A stretch of 28,077 bases of DNA from Phycisphaerales bacterium (GTDB lineage Bacteria; Planctomycetota; Phycisphaerae; Phycisphaerales; UBA1924). A program made the position numbers and the translations under genes. The stretch covers positions 1-28,077 of the forward strand of contig SLFH01000025.1 in NCBI GenBank assembly GCA_007124345.1, in the 5' to 3' direction. Each line of letters starts with the position of its first letter. Position 1 is the first letter of the stretch. Below are positions 17,914-26,123 of this stretch, piece by piece. The notes below the pieces were generated by a model, which saw only the letters and a list, made by a program, of their open reading frames with translations, searched no databases and was not told where the DNA came from.

Positions 17914-17941
17914 TCGCCGGCTCTCAGCATCCAGAACCGAC

Positions 17942-17974
17942 GCGGGCGGGCTCTGCAAGGGCCCGCCCGCTTCT
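17942..17974 (+). terminator. Terminator-like hairpin after hcp
   Basis: GCGGGCGGGC (17942-17951) pairs perfectly with GCCCGCCCGC (17961-17970) over a nine-base loop, followed by the T-rich TTCTCGTT. It lies 28 bases after the hcp stop. It probably ends or reduces transcription before tagJ. Confidence 0.7.
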
Positions 17975-17993
17975 CGTTGCCAACCCCGGCTTC

Positions 17994-18002
17994 TGGTATA
18001 AC
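17994..18002 (+). promoter_or_regulatory. Candidate extended -10 promoter element upstream of tagJ
   Basis: TGGTATAAC fits an extended -10 element (TGn followed by a TATAAT-like hexamer), lies after the hcp terminator-like hairpin and ends 43 bases before the tagJ start. A TTGCCA at 17977-17982 is only 14 bases upstream, too close for a standard -35. It resembles the element before tssA. Confidence 0.4.
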
Positions 18003-18045
18003 TATCCGTCAGGCGCACCCGCCTCGGGCGAGGAGGAGCCCAGCC

Positions 18046-18882
18046 ATGTCCACGCCAGCGACCACCCCCGAGACGCTCATCAAGGAAGGCAAGCTCGACG
18101 AGGCGATCGACGCCGCCAAGGACCAGGTCAGGGCCGACCCGTCAAAGGCCGAGTACCGCGTCTCGCTCTTCCAGCTCTTCGCCATCACCGGCGACTGGGC
18201 GAGGGCGCTCAATCAGCTCAATGTCGCTTCCGAGCTCGACCCGGGCGCCTCGATGATGGCCCAAGTCTGCGGGCCCGCCCTCCAAGCGGAGGGGTTCAGG
18301 CGCGAGGTGTTCAGCGGCAAGCGCTCCCCGATGATCTTCGGCGAGCCGCCCGAGTGGATCGGCCTGGCGATCGAGGCGGTCCGCCTGCTCGCCTCGGGCC
18401 ACCCCGACAAGGCGGCGGCGGCCAGAGCCGAGTGGCTGGAGAAGGCCGAGGCGGTTCCCGGTGCGATCGACGATGAGCCGTTCGCGTGGCTCGCCGACGC
18501 CGACGACCGGATGGGCCCGGTGCTCGAAGCGCTGATCGACGGCAAGTACTTCTGGGTCCCGATGTCGCGCATCGCATCGATCCAGATCGAGCCCCCGACG
18601 GACCTGCGCGACCTTGTCTGGACGCCCGCAACGCTGCAGTGGACGACCGGTGCCTCCAGCGTCGCCCTCCTCTTTGCTCGCTACCCGGGCAGCGAGATGA
18701 CGAGCGATCCGCTCATCCGCCTCGGGCGCAAGACCGAGTGGAACGACCAGGGGGACGGGTTCTTCACCGGCCTCGGCCAGCGCGAGTTCGCCACCGACAA
18801 GGGCGAGCACGCCCTGCTCCAGACGCGATCGGTCCGGTTCGACCACCCCGGCGGGCCGGCGGAGGCCGCGTCCGGTGGCTGA
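18046..18882 (+). CDS. tagJ: T6SS accessory protein TagJ (ImpE family)
   Basis: A 278-residue ImpE-family protein. In Pseudomonas aeruginosa the homologue TagJ binds the TssB N-terminus and helps link the sheath to ClpV, so a similar role in sheath disassembly is likely here. Visible family features are a TPR-like helical N-terminus (ETLIKEGKLDEAIDAAKDQV, FQLFAITGDWARALNQLNV) and a C-terminal ImpE region with DRMGPVLEALIDGKYFWVP, LRDLVWTPATLQW, VALLFARYPGSE and GQREFATDKGEHALLQTR. The ATG at 18046 is preceded by AGGAGG (18031-18036), and the TPR region begins soon after; the open frame extends upstream to 17977 but without a good start. It overlaps tssE by eight bases. Its place directly after hcp and before tssE matches the P. 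aeruginosa HSI-I order. Confidence 0.88.
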   Translation: MSTPATTPETLIKEGKLDEAIDAAKDQVRADPSKAEYRVSLFQLFAITGDWARALNQLNVASELDPGASMMAQVCGPALQAEGFRREVFSGKRSPMIFGEPPEWIGLAIEAVRLLASGHPDKAAAARAEWLEKAEAVPGAIDDEPFAWLADADDRMGPVLEALIDGKYFWVPMSRIASIQIEPPTDLRDLVWTPATLQWTTGASSVALLFARYPGSEMTSDPLIRLGRKTEWNDQGDGFFTGLGQREFATDKGEHALLQTRSVRFDHPGGPAEAASGG

Positions 18883-19381
18883 GCTCACGCCCAGCGAACG
18901 CCTGCAGCCCTGCCTGCTGGACCGCCTGACCGACGACGAGCCGCAGAGCGCCGTCGAGAGCCGCGACAAGCGGGTCTTCTCCGTCCGCCAGCTGCGCGAG
19001 GCGGTGCTGCGCGATGTCGCGTGGCTGCTCAACGCGCCCAACAAAGAGCGGACGGGCGAGTACGAGGAATTCCCTCTGGCTCGCGCCAGCGTGCTGAACT
19101 TCGGTCTGCCGGACCTGACGGGCCTGACCGCATCGGCGGTCGAGTCCGGCGAGCTCGAGTCGCTCGTCCGCGAGGCGATCGAGCGGTTCGAGCCGCGGAT
19201 CCTGCCCGGCTCGCTCAGGGTTCGCTTCCTCTCGCCCGACGACCAGGGGGGGTACAACACGCTGGGGCTGGAGATCGCCGGCGACATGTGGGCCCAGCCC
19301 GTGCCCGAGCAGCTCTTTCTGAAGACCGAGGTCGACCTCGAAACCGGCCAGTGCTCACTCACGGAAGCGCCGCATGGATAA
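18875..19381 (+). CDS. tssE: T6SS baseplate protein TssE (gp25/lysozyme-like family)
   Basis: A 168-residue TssE, the baseplate wedge protein related to phage T4 gp25, from which sheath assembly starts. The family core is clear: LREAVLRDVAWLLNA, then YEEFPLARASVLNFGLPDLT and AIERFEPRILPGSLRVRF, ending in a strand-rich tail. Despite the family name it has no lysozyme activity in known systems. Translation starts at GTG 18875, with GGAGG (18861-18865) nine bases upstream; the start lies inside the end of tagJ (eight-base overlap). The stop overlaps the start of tssF by another eight bases, so tagJ, tssE and tssF are probably translationally coupled. Length is typical. Confidence 0.92.
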   Translation: MAELTPSERLQPCLLDRLTDDEPQSAVESRDKRVFSVRQLREAVLRDVAWLLNAPNKERTGEYEEFPLARASVLNFGLPDLTGLTASAVESGELESLVREAIERFEPRILPGSLRVRFLSPDDQGGYNTLGLEIAGDMWAQPVPEQLFLKTEVDLETGQCSLTEAPHG

Positions 19382-21251
19382 GCGTCTGCTGCGTCTGTAC
19401 GAGCGGGAGCTGCGCCACCTCCGCGAGAGCGCCGCGGAGTTCGCTTCGGAGTACCCCAAGATCGCCGGGCGCCTCGGGCTGGGCGACCTCGAGTGCTCCG
19501 ACCCGTATGTCGAACGCCTGCTGGAGGGCTTCGCCTACCTCGCGGCGCGTGTGCAGCTCAAGCTCGACGCCCACTTCCCGCGCATCACCCAGCACCTGCT
19601 CGCGAGCGTCTACCCGCACTACCTCGCGCCGACGCCCTCGATGTGCGTCGTCCGCTACGAGCCGGACCTGAACGAGGCGAGCCTGGCCGGCGGGTTCCTC
19701 GTGCCCCGCGGCACGCCGATGCGCAGCATCCTGGGCCGGGGCGACCGCACGCCCTGCGAGTACCGCTCGGCGCACGATGTCCGCCTGCTGCCGATCAGGC
19801 TGGAGGGTGCGAGCTACCACACGCGGGATGTCGGCTCGCTCGACCTCCCGCCGGAGCTCTCGGGTCGCAACGCACCCAAGGCGGCGCTCCGCCTGAAGTT
19901 CAGGGCGACCGCGAGCCTGACCTTCGCCGAGATCGACCTCGACCGGCTGGACCTGTACCTGCTGGGCACGGACCAGACACCGACACGCCTGTACGAGCAG
20001 ATCTATGCGCACAGGACCGGAGTCCTGGTCCGCCCGGCGCAGAAGCCCCCGGAGTTCACCGAGGTCCTGCCCGCCTCGTCGATCCGCCAGCTCGGGTTCG
20101 ACGACGCCGAGGCGTTGCTCCCCGGCACGGCCAGGTCGTTCCAAGGCTACCGCCTGCTGCAGGAGTACTTCAGCTTCCCCCAGCGGTTCAGCTTCGTGCG
20201 TCTGTCGGGGCTGCGCGAGGCCGCGAAGCGCTGCAGCGGCACGGAGCTGGAGGTGATCGTTCTGCTCGACGCCGACGATCCCGAGCTCGACGGGGCGGTC
20301 GAGCCGGACAACTTCGCGTTGTTCTGCACGCCCGCGATCAACCTCTTCCCACGCCGCACCGACCGCATCCACATCGACGAGTACCGCCACGAGTTCCATG
20401 TGGTCCCTGACCGCACACGCCCGGCGGATTTCGAGGTCCACCAGGTGCTCTCGGTCGAGGGCTACGGCAGCGGTGGGGCGCAGGCGATCGAGTTCAAACC
20501 GTTCTACGCCGCCAGCGAATTCGACGAAGGGGGAGGCGCCTTCTTCTCGACCAACCGGCGCCCGCGCACGCTCACCGGCCAGGAACGCAGAACCGGGCGG
20601 AAGACCAGCTACACCGGTAGCGAGGTCTTCGTGGCGCTCGTCGACGCGACCAACGCGCCCTTCCGAAGCGACCTCCGCCAGCTCGGTGTCGAGACGCTCT
20701 GCACCAACCGACACCTCCCGCTCCGCATGCCCTTGGGCACGGGCCGGACCGATTTCACAGCGGAGACCGGCCCCGCGGTCCGCTCGATCCGCGTGATCAC
20801 CGGCCCGACCTCGCCCCGCCCGAGCTTCGCCGAGGGGGAGACGGCGTGGAGGCTCATCAGCCACCTTTCGCTGAACTACCTCTCGCTGGTCGACGAGGAC
20901 CAGGCACGCGGCGCGACGGCCTTGCGCGACCTCCTGAAGCTCTACGGCGACGCCACCAGCCCCGTCATGCGCAAGCAGGTCGAGGGCGCCCGGTCGATCT
21001 CGGCCAAGCCGATCACACGGCGCGTCAAAACGCCCGGGCCGATCTCCTTCGCCCGGGGGTTGGAGGTCACGTTGACGCTCGAGGATGCGTCGTTCGAGGG
21101 CACGGGGATCTTCGTGCTCGGGGCGGTGATGGAACGGTTCTTTGCGAAGTATGTCTCGATCAATTCCTTTACTGAGACCGTTGTCCGCTCGGCGGAACGG
21201 GGGCAGGTGATCCGATGGCCGGCGCGGACAGGACAGCGGGCGATTCTCTGA
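19374..21251 (+). CDS. tssF: T6SS baseplate protein TssF (ImpG/VasA)
   Basis: A 625-residue baseplate wedge protein that pairs with TssG (two TssF to one TssG in studied systems). The N-terminus, LLRLYERELRHLRESAAEFA, is the family signature, followed by YPKIAGRLGL, DPYVERLLEGFAYLAARVQ, HFPRITQHLLASVYPHYLAP and PSMCVVRY. The C-terminal half keeps CTNRHLPLRMP, AWRLISHLSLNYLSL and FVLGAVMERFFAKYVSINSF, all typical. Length is within the usual 580-630 range. Translation starts at ATG 19374 inside the end of tssE, with a modest GGAAG (19363-19367) as binding site. The last 37 bases overlap the start of tssG. Confidence 0.95.
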   Translation: MDKRLLRLYERELRHLRESAAEFASEYPKIAGRLGLGDLECSDPYVERLLEGFAYLAARVQLKLDAHFPRITQHLLASVYPHYLAPTPSMCVVRYEPDLNEASLAGGFLVPRGTPMRSILGRGDRTPCEYRSAHDVRLLPIRLEGASYHTRDVGSLDLPPELSGRNAPKAALRLKFRATASLTFAEIDLDRLDLYLLGTDQTPTRLYEQIYAHRTGVLVRPAQKPPEFTEVLPASSIRQLGFDDAEALLPGTARSFQGYRLLQEYFSFPQRFSFVRLSGLREAAKRCSGTELEVIVLLDADDPELDGAVEPDNFALFCTPAINLFPRRTDRIHIDEYRHEFHVVPDRTRPADFEVHQVLSVEGYGSGGAQAIEFKPFYAASEFDEGGGAFFSTNRRPRTLTGQERRTGRKTSYTGSEVFVALVDATNAPFRSDLRQLGVETLCTNRHLPLRMPLGTGRTDFTAETGPAVRSIRVITGPTSPRPSFAEGETAWRLISHLSLNYLSLVDEDQARGATALRDLLKLYGDATSPVMRKQVEGARSISAKPITRRVKTPGPISFARGLEVTLTLEDASFEGTGIFVLGAVMERFFAKYVSINSFTETVVRSAERGQVIRWPARTGQRAIL

Positions 21252-22408
21252 CCCCCCGTCAGATCGCCGAGCTCCGCGCCAAGGTGGAGCGTGGCGAGCT
21301 CGACCCCACCGCCCTCGGCGCCCCGGCGCAGGAGGGCGGTGAGCTCTCGCCGGAGGAGGCGATGGAGCGGTCGATCGCCGAGTGGCGGGCCGAGCCCGGG
21401 GCAGCCGATCCGCGGCTGGTCGAGCTTGTGCGCGAGCTGGCCGCCAAGCCATACAGCAGGGGCCTCTTCGACACCCTCCGCCTGATCCAGTGCATCTGCA
21501 ACGACAAGCCACGCCTGGGCGATTCGGTGGGGGTGCGCCAGGACCCGGTCCGCCTGGGGCAGGAAGCGTCGCTCCGCTTTGCCCCCTCGTCGCTGGCGGG
21601 GTTTCTGCCGGCGAAGGGGTCGCGTCCGCCGCGTCTGCTGGCTTCCGGGTTTGGGCTCATGGGGCCCAACGGACCGATGCCGCTGCACTTCACGCAGTAT
21701 GTGCTTGACCGCCAGCTGCACGCCAAGGACCACACCCTCGCCCGGTTCCTGGACATCTTCCACCACCGCGCGGCGAGTCTGTTCTTCAAGGCGTGGGCGA
21801 TCAACGAGCCGACCGTCGAGCACGACCGGCCCGACAACGACCGTTTCGCCTTCTACATCGCCAGCCTGATCGGGCTCGGTGGCGAGCAGATGCGGGGCCG
21901 CGACGCCCTGCCCGACAACGCCAAGCTCCACTACGCCGGGCGGCAGATCAACCACTCCCGCGACGCGGAGGGGCTCGAAGCGATCGTGGGAGACTACTTC
22001 AAGGTTCCCTGTCGGCTGGAGCAGTTCGTCGGCCAGTGGCTGGAGCTGCCCGACGACGCCAAGAGCCGGCTCGGCGAGTCGCCCGAGACCGGGACGCTCG
22101 GGGTCTCGACCATTGTCGGATCGAGCGTCTGGGATGTGCAGCAGCGGTTCCGGCTGGTGCTCGGGCCGATGGACCTGAAGACCTATCGGCGGTTCCTCCC
22201 CGGTGGAGGGGGGTTCGAGCGCCTGTCGGCGTGGGTCCGCACCTACGCCGGGTTCGAGTACACCTGGGACGCACGTCTGATCCTGAGGAAAGAGGAGGTG
22301 CCGGGCACGGCACTCGGCGGGGGGGCCCGCCTGGGCTGGACGAGCTGGATCAAGAGCGGGCCGGCCCCCAGCGACGCCGACACGCTGGTGCTCAGGCCGC
22401 CGGCCTGA
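21215..22408 (+). CDS. tssG: T6SS baseplate protein TssG (ImpH/VasB)
   Basis: A 397-residue TssG that forms the baseplate wedge with TssF. The core begins around residue 80 with FDTLRLIQCICNDKPRLGDS and continues through LRFAPSSLAGFLP, ASGFGLMGPNGPMPLHFTQY and LARFLDIFHHRAASLFFKAW. The C-terminal part includes DYFKVPCRLEQFVGQWLEL, SVWDVQQRFRLVLGP and LDxR-type ends (here WDARLILRKEEVPG). Compared with many TssG proteins of about 330-360 residues, it has an extra charged N-terminal segment of roughly 60 residues (RQIAELRAKVERGELD, SPEEAMERSIAEW). ATG 21215 lies 37 bases inside tssF, with AGGTGA just upstream. A later start would shorten the extension but lacks clear support. Confidence 0.93.
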   Translation: MAGADRTAGDSLTPRQIAELRAKVERGELDPTALGAPAQEGGELSPEEAMERSIAEWRAEPGAADPRLVELVRELAAKPYSRGLFDTLRLIQCICNDKPRLGDSVGVRQDPVRLGQEASLRFAPSSLAGFLPAKGSRPPRLLASGFGLMGPNGPMPLHFTQYVLDRQLHAKDHTLARFLDIFHHRAASLFFKAWAINEPTVEHDRPDNDRFAFYIASLIGLGGEQMRGRDALPDNAKLHYAGRQINHSRDAEGLEAIVGDYFKVPCRLEQFVGQWLELPDDAKSRLGESPETGTLGVSTIVGSSVWDVQQRFRLVLGPMDLKTYRRFLPGGGGFERLSAWVRTYAGFEYTWDARLILRKEEVPGTALGGGARLGWTSWIKSGPAPSDADTLVLRPPA

Positions 22409-22501
22409 GGCAGGGGCGCGGAGAGGTTTTCAGCGGGGGCGAGCATCGGGTATCTTGCGGGTGTATCGCGGCATGCCCGACAACGCCAACGAAGGAGGGC
22501 T

Positions 22502-22522
22502 CCGCCGGCCCGTCGCCGGCGG
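22502..22522 (+). other. GC hairpin upstream of clpV
   Basis: CCGCCGGC (22502-22509) pairs with GCCGGCGG (22515-22522) over a five-base loop, in the 150-base tssG-clpV gap and 20 bases before the clpV ribosome binding site. A TATCTT at 22451-22456 could be a -10 for a separate clpV promoter, but no -35 is visible. Confidence 0.35.
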
Positions 22523-22558
22523 TGGGACGCACGATCACGAGCAGGGGAGAAGCGCCAG

Positions 22559-25318
22559 ATGGCGGAGATCAATCTTCAGAAACTCTTCGGGACCCTGAAC
22601 AGCCTCTGCTACAAGTCGATGGAGGCGGCGACGATCCTCGCCAAGACCCAGGGCAACCCGGAGGTCACGCTCGCGCACTTCTTCAAGCAGATGCTCCAGC
22701 TCCAGGACTCGGACCTGCACCGGCTGATGCGTCACTTCAGCCTCAATCCATCGCGCCTGATCCAGGACATCGACAACGCGATCGAGGCCCAGCCGAGGGG
22801 GGCGCGCAGCGTTTCGGGCTTCAGCGTCGACCTGCAGGACGCGGTGAAGGAGGCGTGGATGAGCGCCTCGCTGATCTTCGGCGAGCCGAAGACCCGCAGC
22901 GCCCACATCGTTTTCTGCATGCTCAACCGCAGGGCCAGCCGCAACTCGATCCTGGGGATCAGCAAGGAGTTCGAAAAGATCGACCACGAAGAGCTGGTCC
23001 GCGAGCAGGTGCAGATCCTCGGCCAGTCCGTCGAGGCGACGCTGGGCGCGCGCGAGGCGGGATCGCAGACCGGCGGTGGCGCCAAGCCCGGTGAGGCCTC
23101 CGGCGCCATCGCCCCGGCCCAGATGGGCAAGGAAGAGGCGATCGCCCAGTTCTGCAAGGACCTGACCGAGCAGGCCAGGACCGGCAAGATCGACCCCATC
23201 GTCGGACGCGACGAAGAGACGCGCCAGGTCATCGACATCCTGATGCGCCGCAGGCAGAACAACCCGATCCTCACCGGCGAGGCGGGCGTGGGCAAGACGG
23301 CGGTTGTCGAGGGTTTCGCCCACAAGATCGTCTCGGGCGATGTGCCGCCACCGATGCGCGAGATCCGACTGCTGGAGCTCGATGTCGCGGCCCTGCAGGC
23401 CGGGGCGAGCATGAAGGGCGAGTTCGAGAACCGCCTGAAGCAGGTCATCGAAGAAGTCCAGGCCTCGCCCAAGCCGATCATCATGTTCATCGACGAGGCG
23501 CACACGCTCATGGGCGCCGGGGGCCAGGCCGGTACGGGCGACGCGGCGCAGCTCCTCAAGCCCGCCCTCGCGCGAGGCACCCTCCGCACCATCGCCGCGA
23601 CGACCTGGGCGGAGTACAAGAAGCACATCGAGAAAGACCCCGCGCTCACACGACGATTCCAGGTCGTCAAGGTCGACGAGCCGACGGAGGACAAGGCGAT
23701 CCTGATGATGCGCAAGGTCGCCGGCATGCTCGAGAAGCATCACACGGTGCAGATCCTCGACGAGGCGATCGAGGCCTCCGTCCGCCTCAGCCACCGCTAC
23801 ATCCCCGCACGCCAGCTCCCCGATAAATCCGTCAGCCTGCTCGATACGGCCTGCGCCCGCGTGGCGATCGGCCAGCACGCGATCCCCGCCGCGATCGACG
23901 ACACGCGCAAGCGTCTGGACGCGCTGGAGACCGAGCGGGCGATCCTCGAAGCGGAGAAAGGCATCGGCCTGGAGCACGACCCGAGGCTCGAAGCGATCGA
24001 GGCCCAGCTCGGTGACGAGCGCAGCACGCTCGAAGCGCTCGAAGCGAGCTGGAAGCAGGAGAAGGACCTCGTCGAAAAGATCCTCGCGATCAGGGCGAGG
24101 CTCCGGGGCCCGGCCAAGGTCGGGCGGGTCGAGGGCACGGGGACCAAGACCGAAGCCGCGGCCGAGCAGATCGCCCAGACCTCCGAAGCCGCACACGACG
24201 CCGACCCCGAGCCTTTGGCCGACGAGCAGCGCGAGCAGCTCCTCGCTGAGCTCAAAGGCCTGCAGGACGAACTCGCCGCGCACCAGGGCGACTCGCCCCT
24301 GATCCTGCCCAGCGTCGACGCCAGCGCCGTCGCGGCGGTCGTCGCCGACTGGACGGGCATCCCCGTCGGGCGCATGGTCAAGAACGAGATCCAAGCGGTG
24401 CTCAGCCTCGCTGAAACGCTCAACAAGCGCGTGATCGGTCAGAAGCACGCGTTGGAGGCGATCGCCCGCACCATTCAGACCAACCGCGCCGGGCTGGACA
24501 ACCCCAGCAAGCCCATCGGCGTCTTCCTGCTCGCGGGCACCTCCGGCGTGGGCAAGACCGAGACCGCCCTGGCCCTCGCCGAATCCCTCTACGGCGGCGA
24601 GCAGAATGTCATCACCATCAACATGAGCGAGTTCCAGGAGGCCCACACCGTCTCCACGCTCAAGGGCGCCCCTCCCGGCTATGTGGGCTACGGCGAGGGC
24701 GGCATCCTCACCGAGGCCGTCCGGCGCAAGCCCTACTCCGTCGTCCTGCTCGACGAGGTCGAGAAGGCCCACTCCGATGTCCACGAGATCTTCTTCCAGG
24801 TCTTCGACAAGGGGCGGATGGAGGACGGCGAGGGCCGCATGATCGACTTCAAGAACACGATCATCCTGCTCACCAGCAATGTCGGCTCGGACCTGATCAT
24901 GAGCATGTGCAAGGACCCCGAGCTCCTGCCCTCGGTCGAGGGGCTGCAGAAGGCGCTGCGCGAGCCGTTGCTGAAGGTCTTCCCCGCCGCCCTGCTCGGA
25001 CGTCTGGTCACGATTCCCTACTTCCCGCTGTCGGACGAGATGCTGCGGGCGATCACCGAGCTGCAGCTCGGGCGCATCCAGAAGCGGGTGGAGAAGAACC
25101 ACGGGGCGGAGCTGGAGGTCAAGCCCGAGGTGATCGACCTGATCGTCAGCCGCTGCACCGAGCTGGAGTCGGGCGGGCGGATGATCGACGCGATCCTGAC
25201 GCAGACGATGCTCCCGACGATGTCGACGGAGTTCCTCCGCAAGATGATGGCCGGCGAGGCGGTCTCGAAGGTCACCATCGGGGTCAAGGACTCCGACTTC
25301 GACTACGCCTTCGCCTGA
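22559..25318 (+). CDS. clpV: T6SS sheath-recycling AAA+ ATPase ClpV (TssH)
   Basis: A 919-residue Clp/Hsp100 ATPase that disassembles the contracted TssB/C sheath for reuse, in the cytoplasm. An N-terminal Clp-N domain (about residues 1-160) is followed by the first AAA+ module, with Walker A GEAGVGKT at 240-247 and Walker B IIMFIDEAH at 307-315. A coiled middle domain (about 440-580) precedes VVADWTGIPVGRM and the second AAA+ module, with Walker A GTSGVGKT at 660-667 and Walker B VVLLDE at 728-733; GAPPGYVGYGEGG is the pore-loop region. Both ATP sites look intact. The N-domain, the insertion between domains and the T6SS context favour ClpV over the general chaperone ClpB. A GGGGAGA motif at 22544-22550 serves as binding site. 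It has its own 150-base leader rather than overlapping tssG. Confidence 0.95.
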   Translation: MAEINLQKLFGTLNSLCYKSMEAATILAKTQGNPEVTLAHFFKQMLQLQDSDLHRLMRHFSLNPSRLIQDIDNAIEAQPRGARSVSGFSVDLQDAVKEAWMSASLIFGEPKTRSAHIVFCMLNRRASRNSILGISKEFEKIDHEELVREQVQILGQSVEATLGAREAGSQTGGGAKPGEASGAIAPAQMGKEEAIAQFCKDLTEQARTGKIDPIVGRDEETRQVIDILMRRRQNNPILTGEAGVGKTAVVEGFAHKIVSGDVPPPMREIRLLELDVAALQAGASMKGEFENRLKQVIEEVQASPKPIIMFIDEAHTLMGAGGQAGTGDAAQLLKPALARGTLRTIAATTWAEYKKHIEKDPALTRRFQVVKVDEPTEDKAILMMRKVAGMLEKHHTVQILDEAIEASVRLSHRYIPARQLPDKSVSLLDTACARVAIGQHAIPAAIDDTRKRLDALETERAILEAEKGIGLEHDPRLEAIEAQLGDERSTLEALEASWKQEKDLVEKILAIRARLRGPAKVGRVEGTGTKTEAAAEQIAQTSEAAHDADPEPLADEQREQLLAELKGLQDELAAHQGDSPLILPSVDASAVAAVVADWTGIPVGRMVKNEIQAVLSLAETLNKRVIGQKHALEAIARTIQTNRAGLDNPSKPIGVFLLAGTSGVGKTETALALAESLYGGEQNVITINMSEFQEAHTVSTLKGAPPGYVGYGEGGILTEAVRRKPYSVVLLDEVEKAHSDVHEIFFQVFDKGRMEDGEGRMIDFKNTIILLTSNVGSDLIMSMCKDPELLPSVEGLQKALREPLLKVFPAALLGRLVTIPYFPLSDEMLRAITELQLGRIQKRVEKNHGAELEVKPEVIDLIVSRCTELESGGRMIDAILTQTMLPTMSTEFLRKMMAGEAVSKVTIGVKDSDFDYAFA

Positions 25319-25406
25319 ATGAACGCCGCGCCGATCCGGCGGCCCGAGGTCTAGCTCTGGGGATCGCCGGGCGCCGGAGGCCCGTCCCGATCCGACCGGA
25401 GACCCG

Positions 25407-26099
25407 ATGGACGCACGGATCCGAGAACGACTTGAGACCTACGCCTGCACCGACGGTGTCTGCCTCCTCGTGCGCGAGCCGGCAGGGCGTGACCGGGTTG
25501 CGGGCACGCCGGCGGCCTACGCCGACCCCGACACCCCCGCGCCCGAGAGCGAGCCGCTGCTGGCGGGGATGATCATCGCCCCGATGCTCCGGCCCGGCGC
25601 CTTTCCCCAGCGCAGGCGCCAGCACGCGAGCGACTCCTGGAGGCGGTACCTGGAACGCCAGGGGGTGCGCTCGGTCGAGGAGCTCAACCGGCTCGCCTCT
25701 GACGGGGCCGCGATCGAACGGGTCGAGACCGACGAGGACTCGCCTTACTTCGGCGCGTTGATGCGCCGGCGCCGCCCCGTGGTCGACGGGGTCCGCCTCG
25801 CCGGGGTCCGCGCCATCAGCCCGAGGGGCGAGGCCCTCTCGGCCGGGCGCCTCGCCGAACGGCTCGACATCCCGCTCATCGAACGCCCCGAGCCCGGGCC
25901 GCTCAGAGCGATCGTGCCGGTCGCGGCCTCGGGGATGCGAGCGGTCGGCGTGCTGCTGCGTAGCGGCCTCGACCTGGCCCGGCTCGGCGAGACGATCGCG
26001 GGGGCCCGGGGCCCGTTGAAAGTCTCCGGACCCATCGGGCCGGGAGCGGAGTTCGGCGTCGAAGAGTTCAGGCAACTCGCAGAGCGGGCCGGCGGCTGA
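25407..26099 (+). CDS. Uncharacterised protein between clpV and vgrG
   Basis: A 230-residue protein I do not recognise. It starts at ATG 25407 with GGAG at 25398-25401 and ends 24 bases before vgrG, so it is probably co-transcribed with both neighbours. It has no signal peptide or membrane segment. Visible features are two cysteines near the N-terminus (C14 and C19), a Pro-rich acidic linker (about residues 33-50), an Arg-rich helical stretch after MIIAPMLRPG, and a second half of mixed strands and helices (VRLAGVRAISPRG, LRAIVPVAASGMRAVGVLL, VEEFRQLAER). Codon use matches the surrounding genes and the ACGT-avoidance pattern holds across it, so it is likely a resident gene. Its position suggests a T6SS accessory, adaptor, effector or immunity protein, but nothing in the sequence decides between these. 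Confidence 0.7.
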   Translation: MDARIRERLETYACTDGVCLLVREPAGRDRVAGTPAAYADPDTPAPESEPLLAGMIIAPMLRPGAFPQRRRQHASDSWRRYLERQGVRSVEELNRLASDGAAIERVETDEDSPYFGALMRRRRPVVDGVRLAGVRAISPRGEALSAGRLAERLDIPLIERPEPGPLRAIVPVAASGMRAVGVLLRSGLDLARLGETIAGARGPLKVSGPIGPGAEFGVEEFRQLAERAGG

Positions 26100-26123
26100 A
26101 GCCTCGCCACGGAGCGATCTCGG

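Noticed and set aside
22535..25102. Minus-strand open frame of 855 codons opposite clpV
   Set aside because: The + strand is unmistakably ClpV with both Walker motif pairs. The antisense product is Leu/Asp/Arg-rich with no domain, as expected of a shadow frame.
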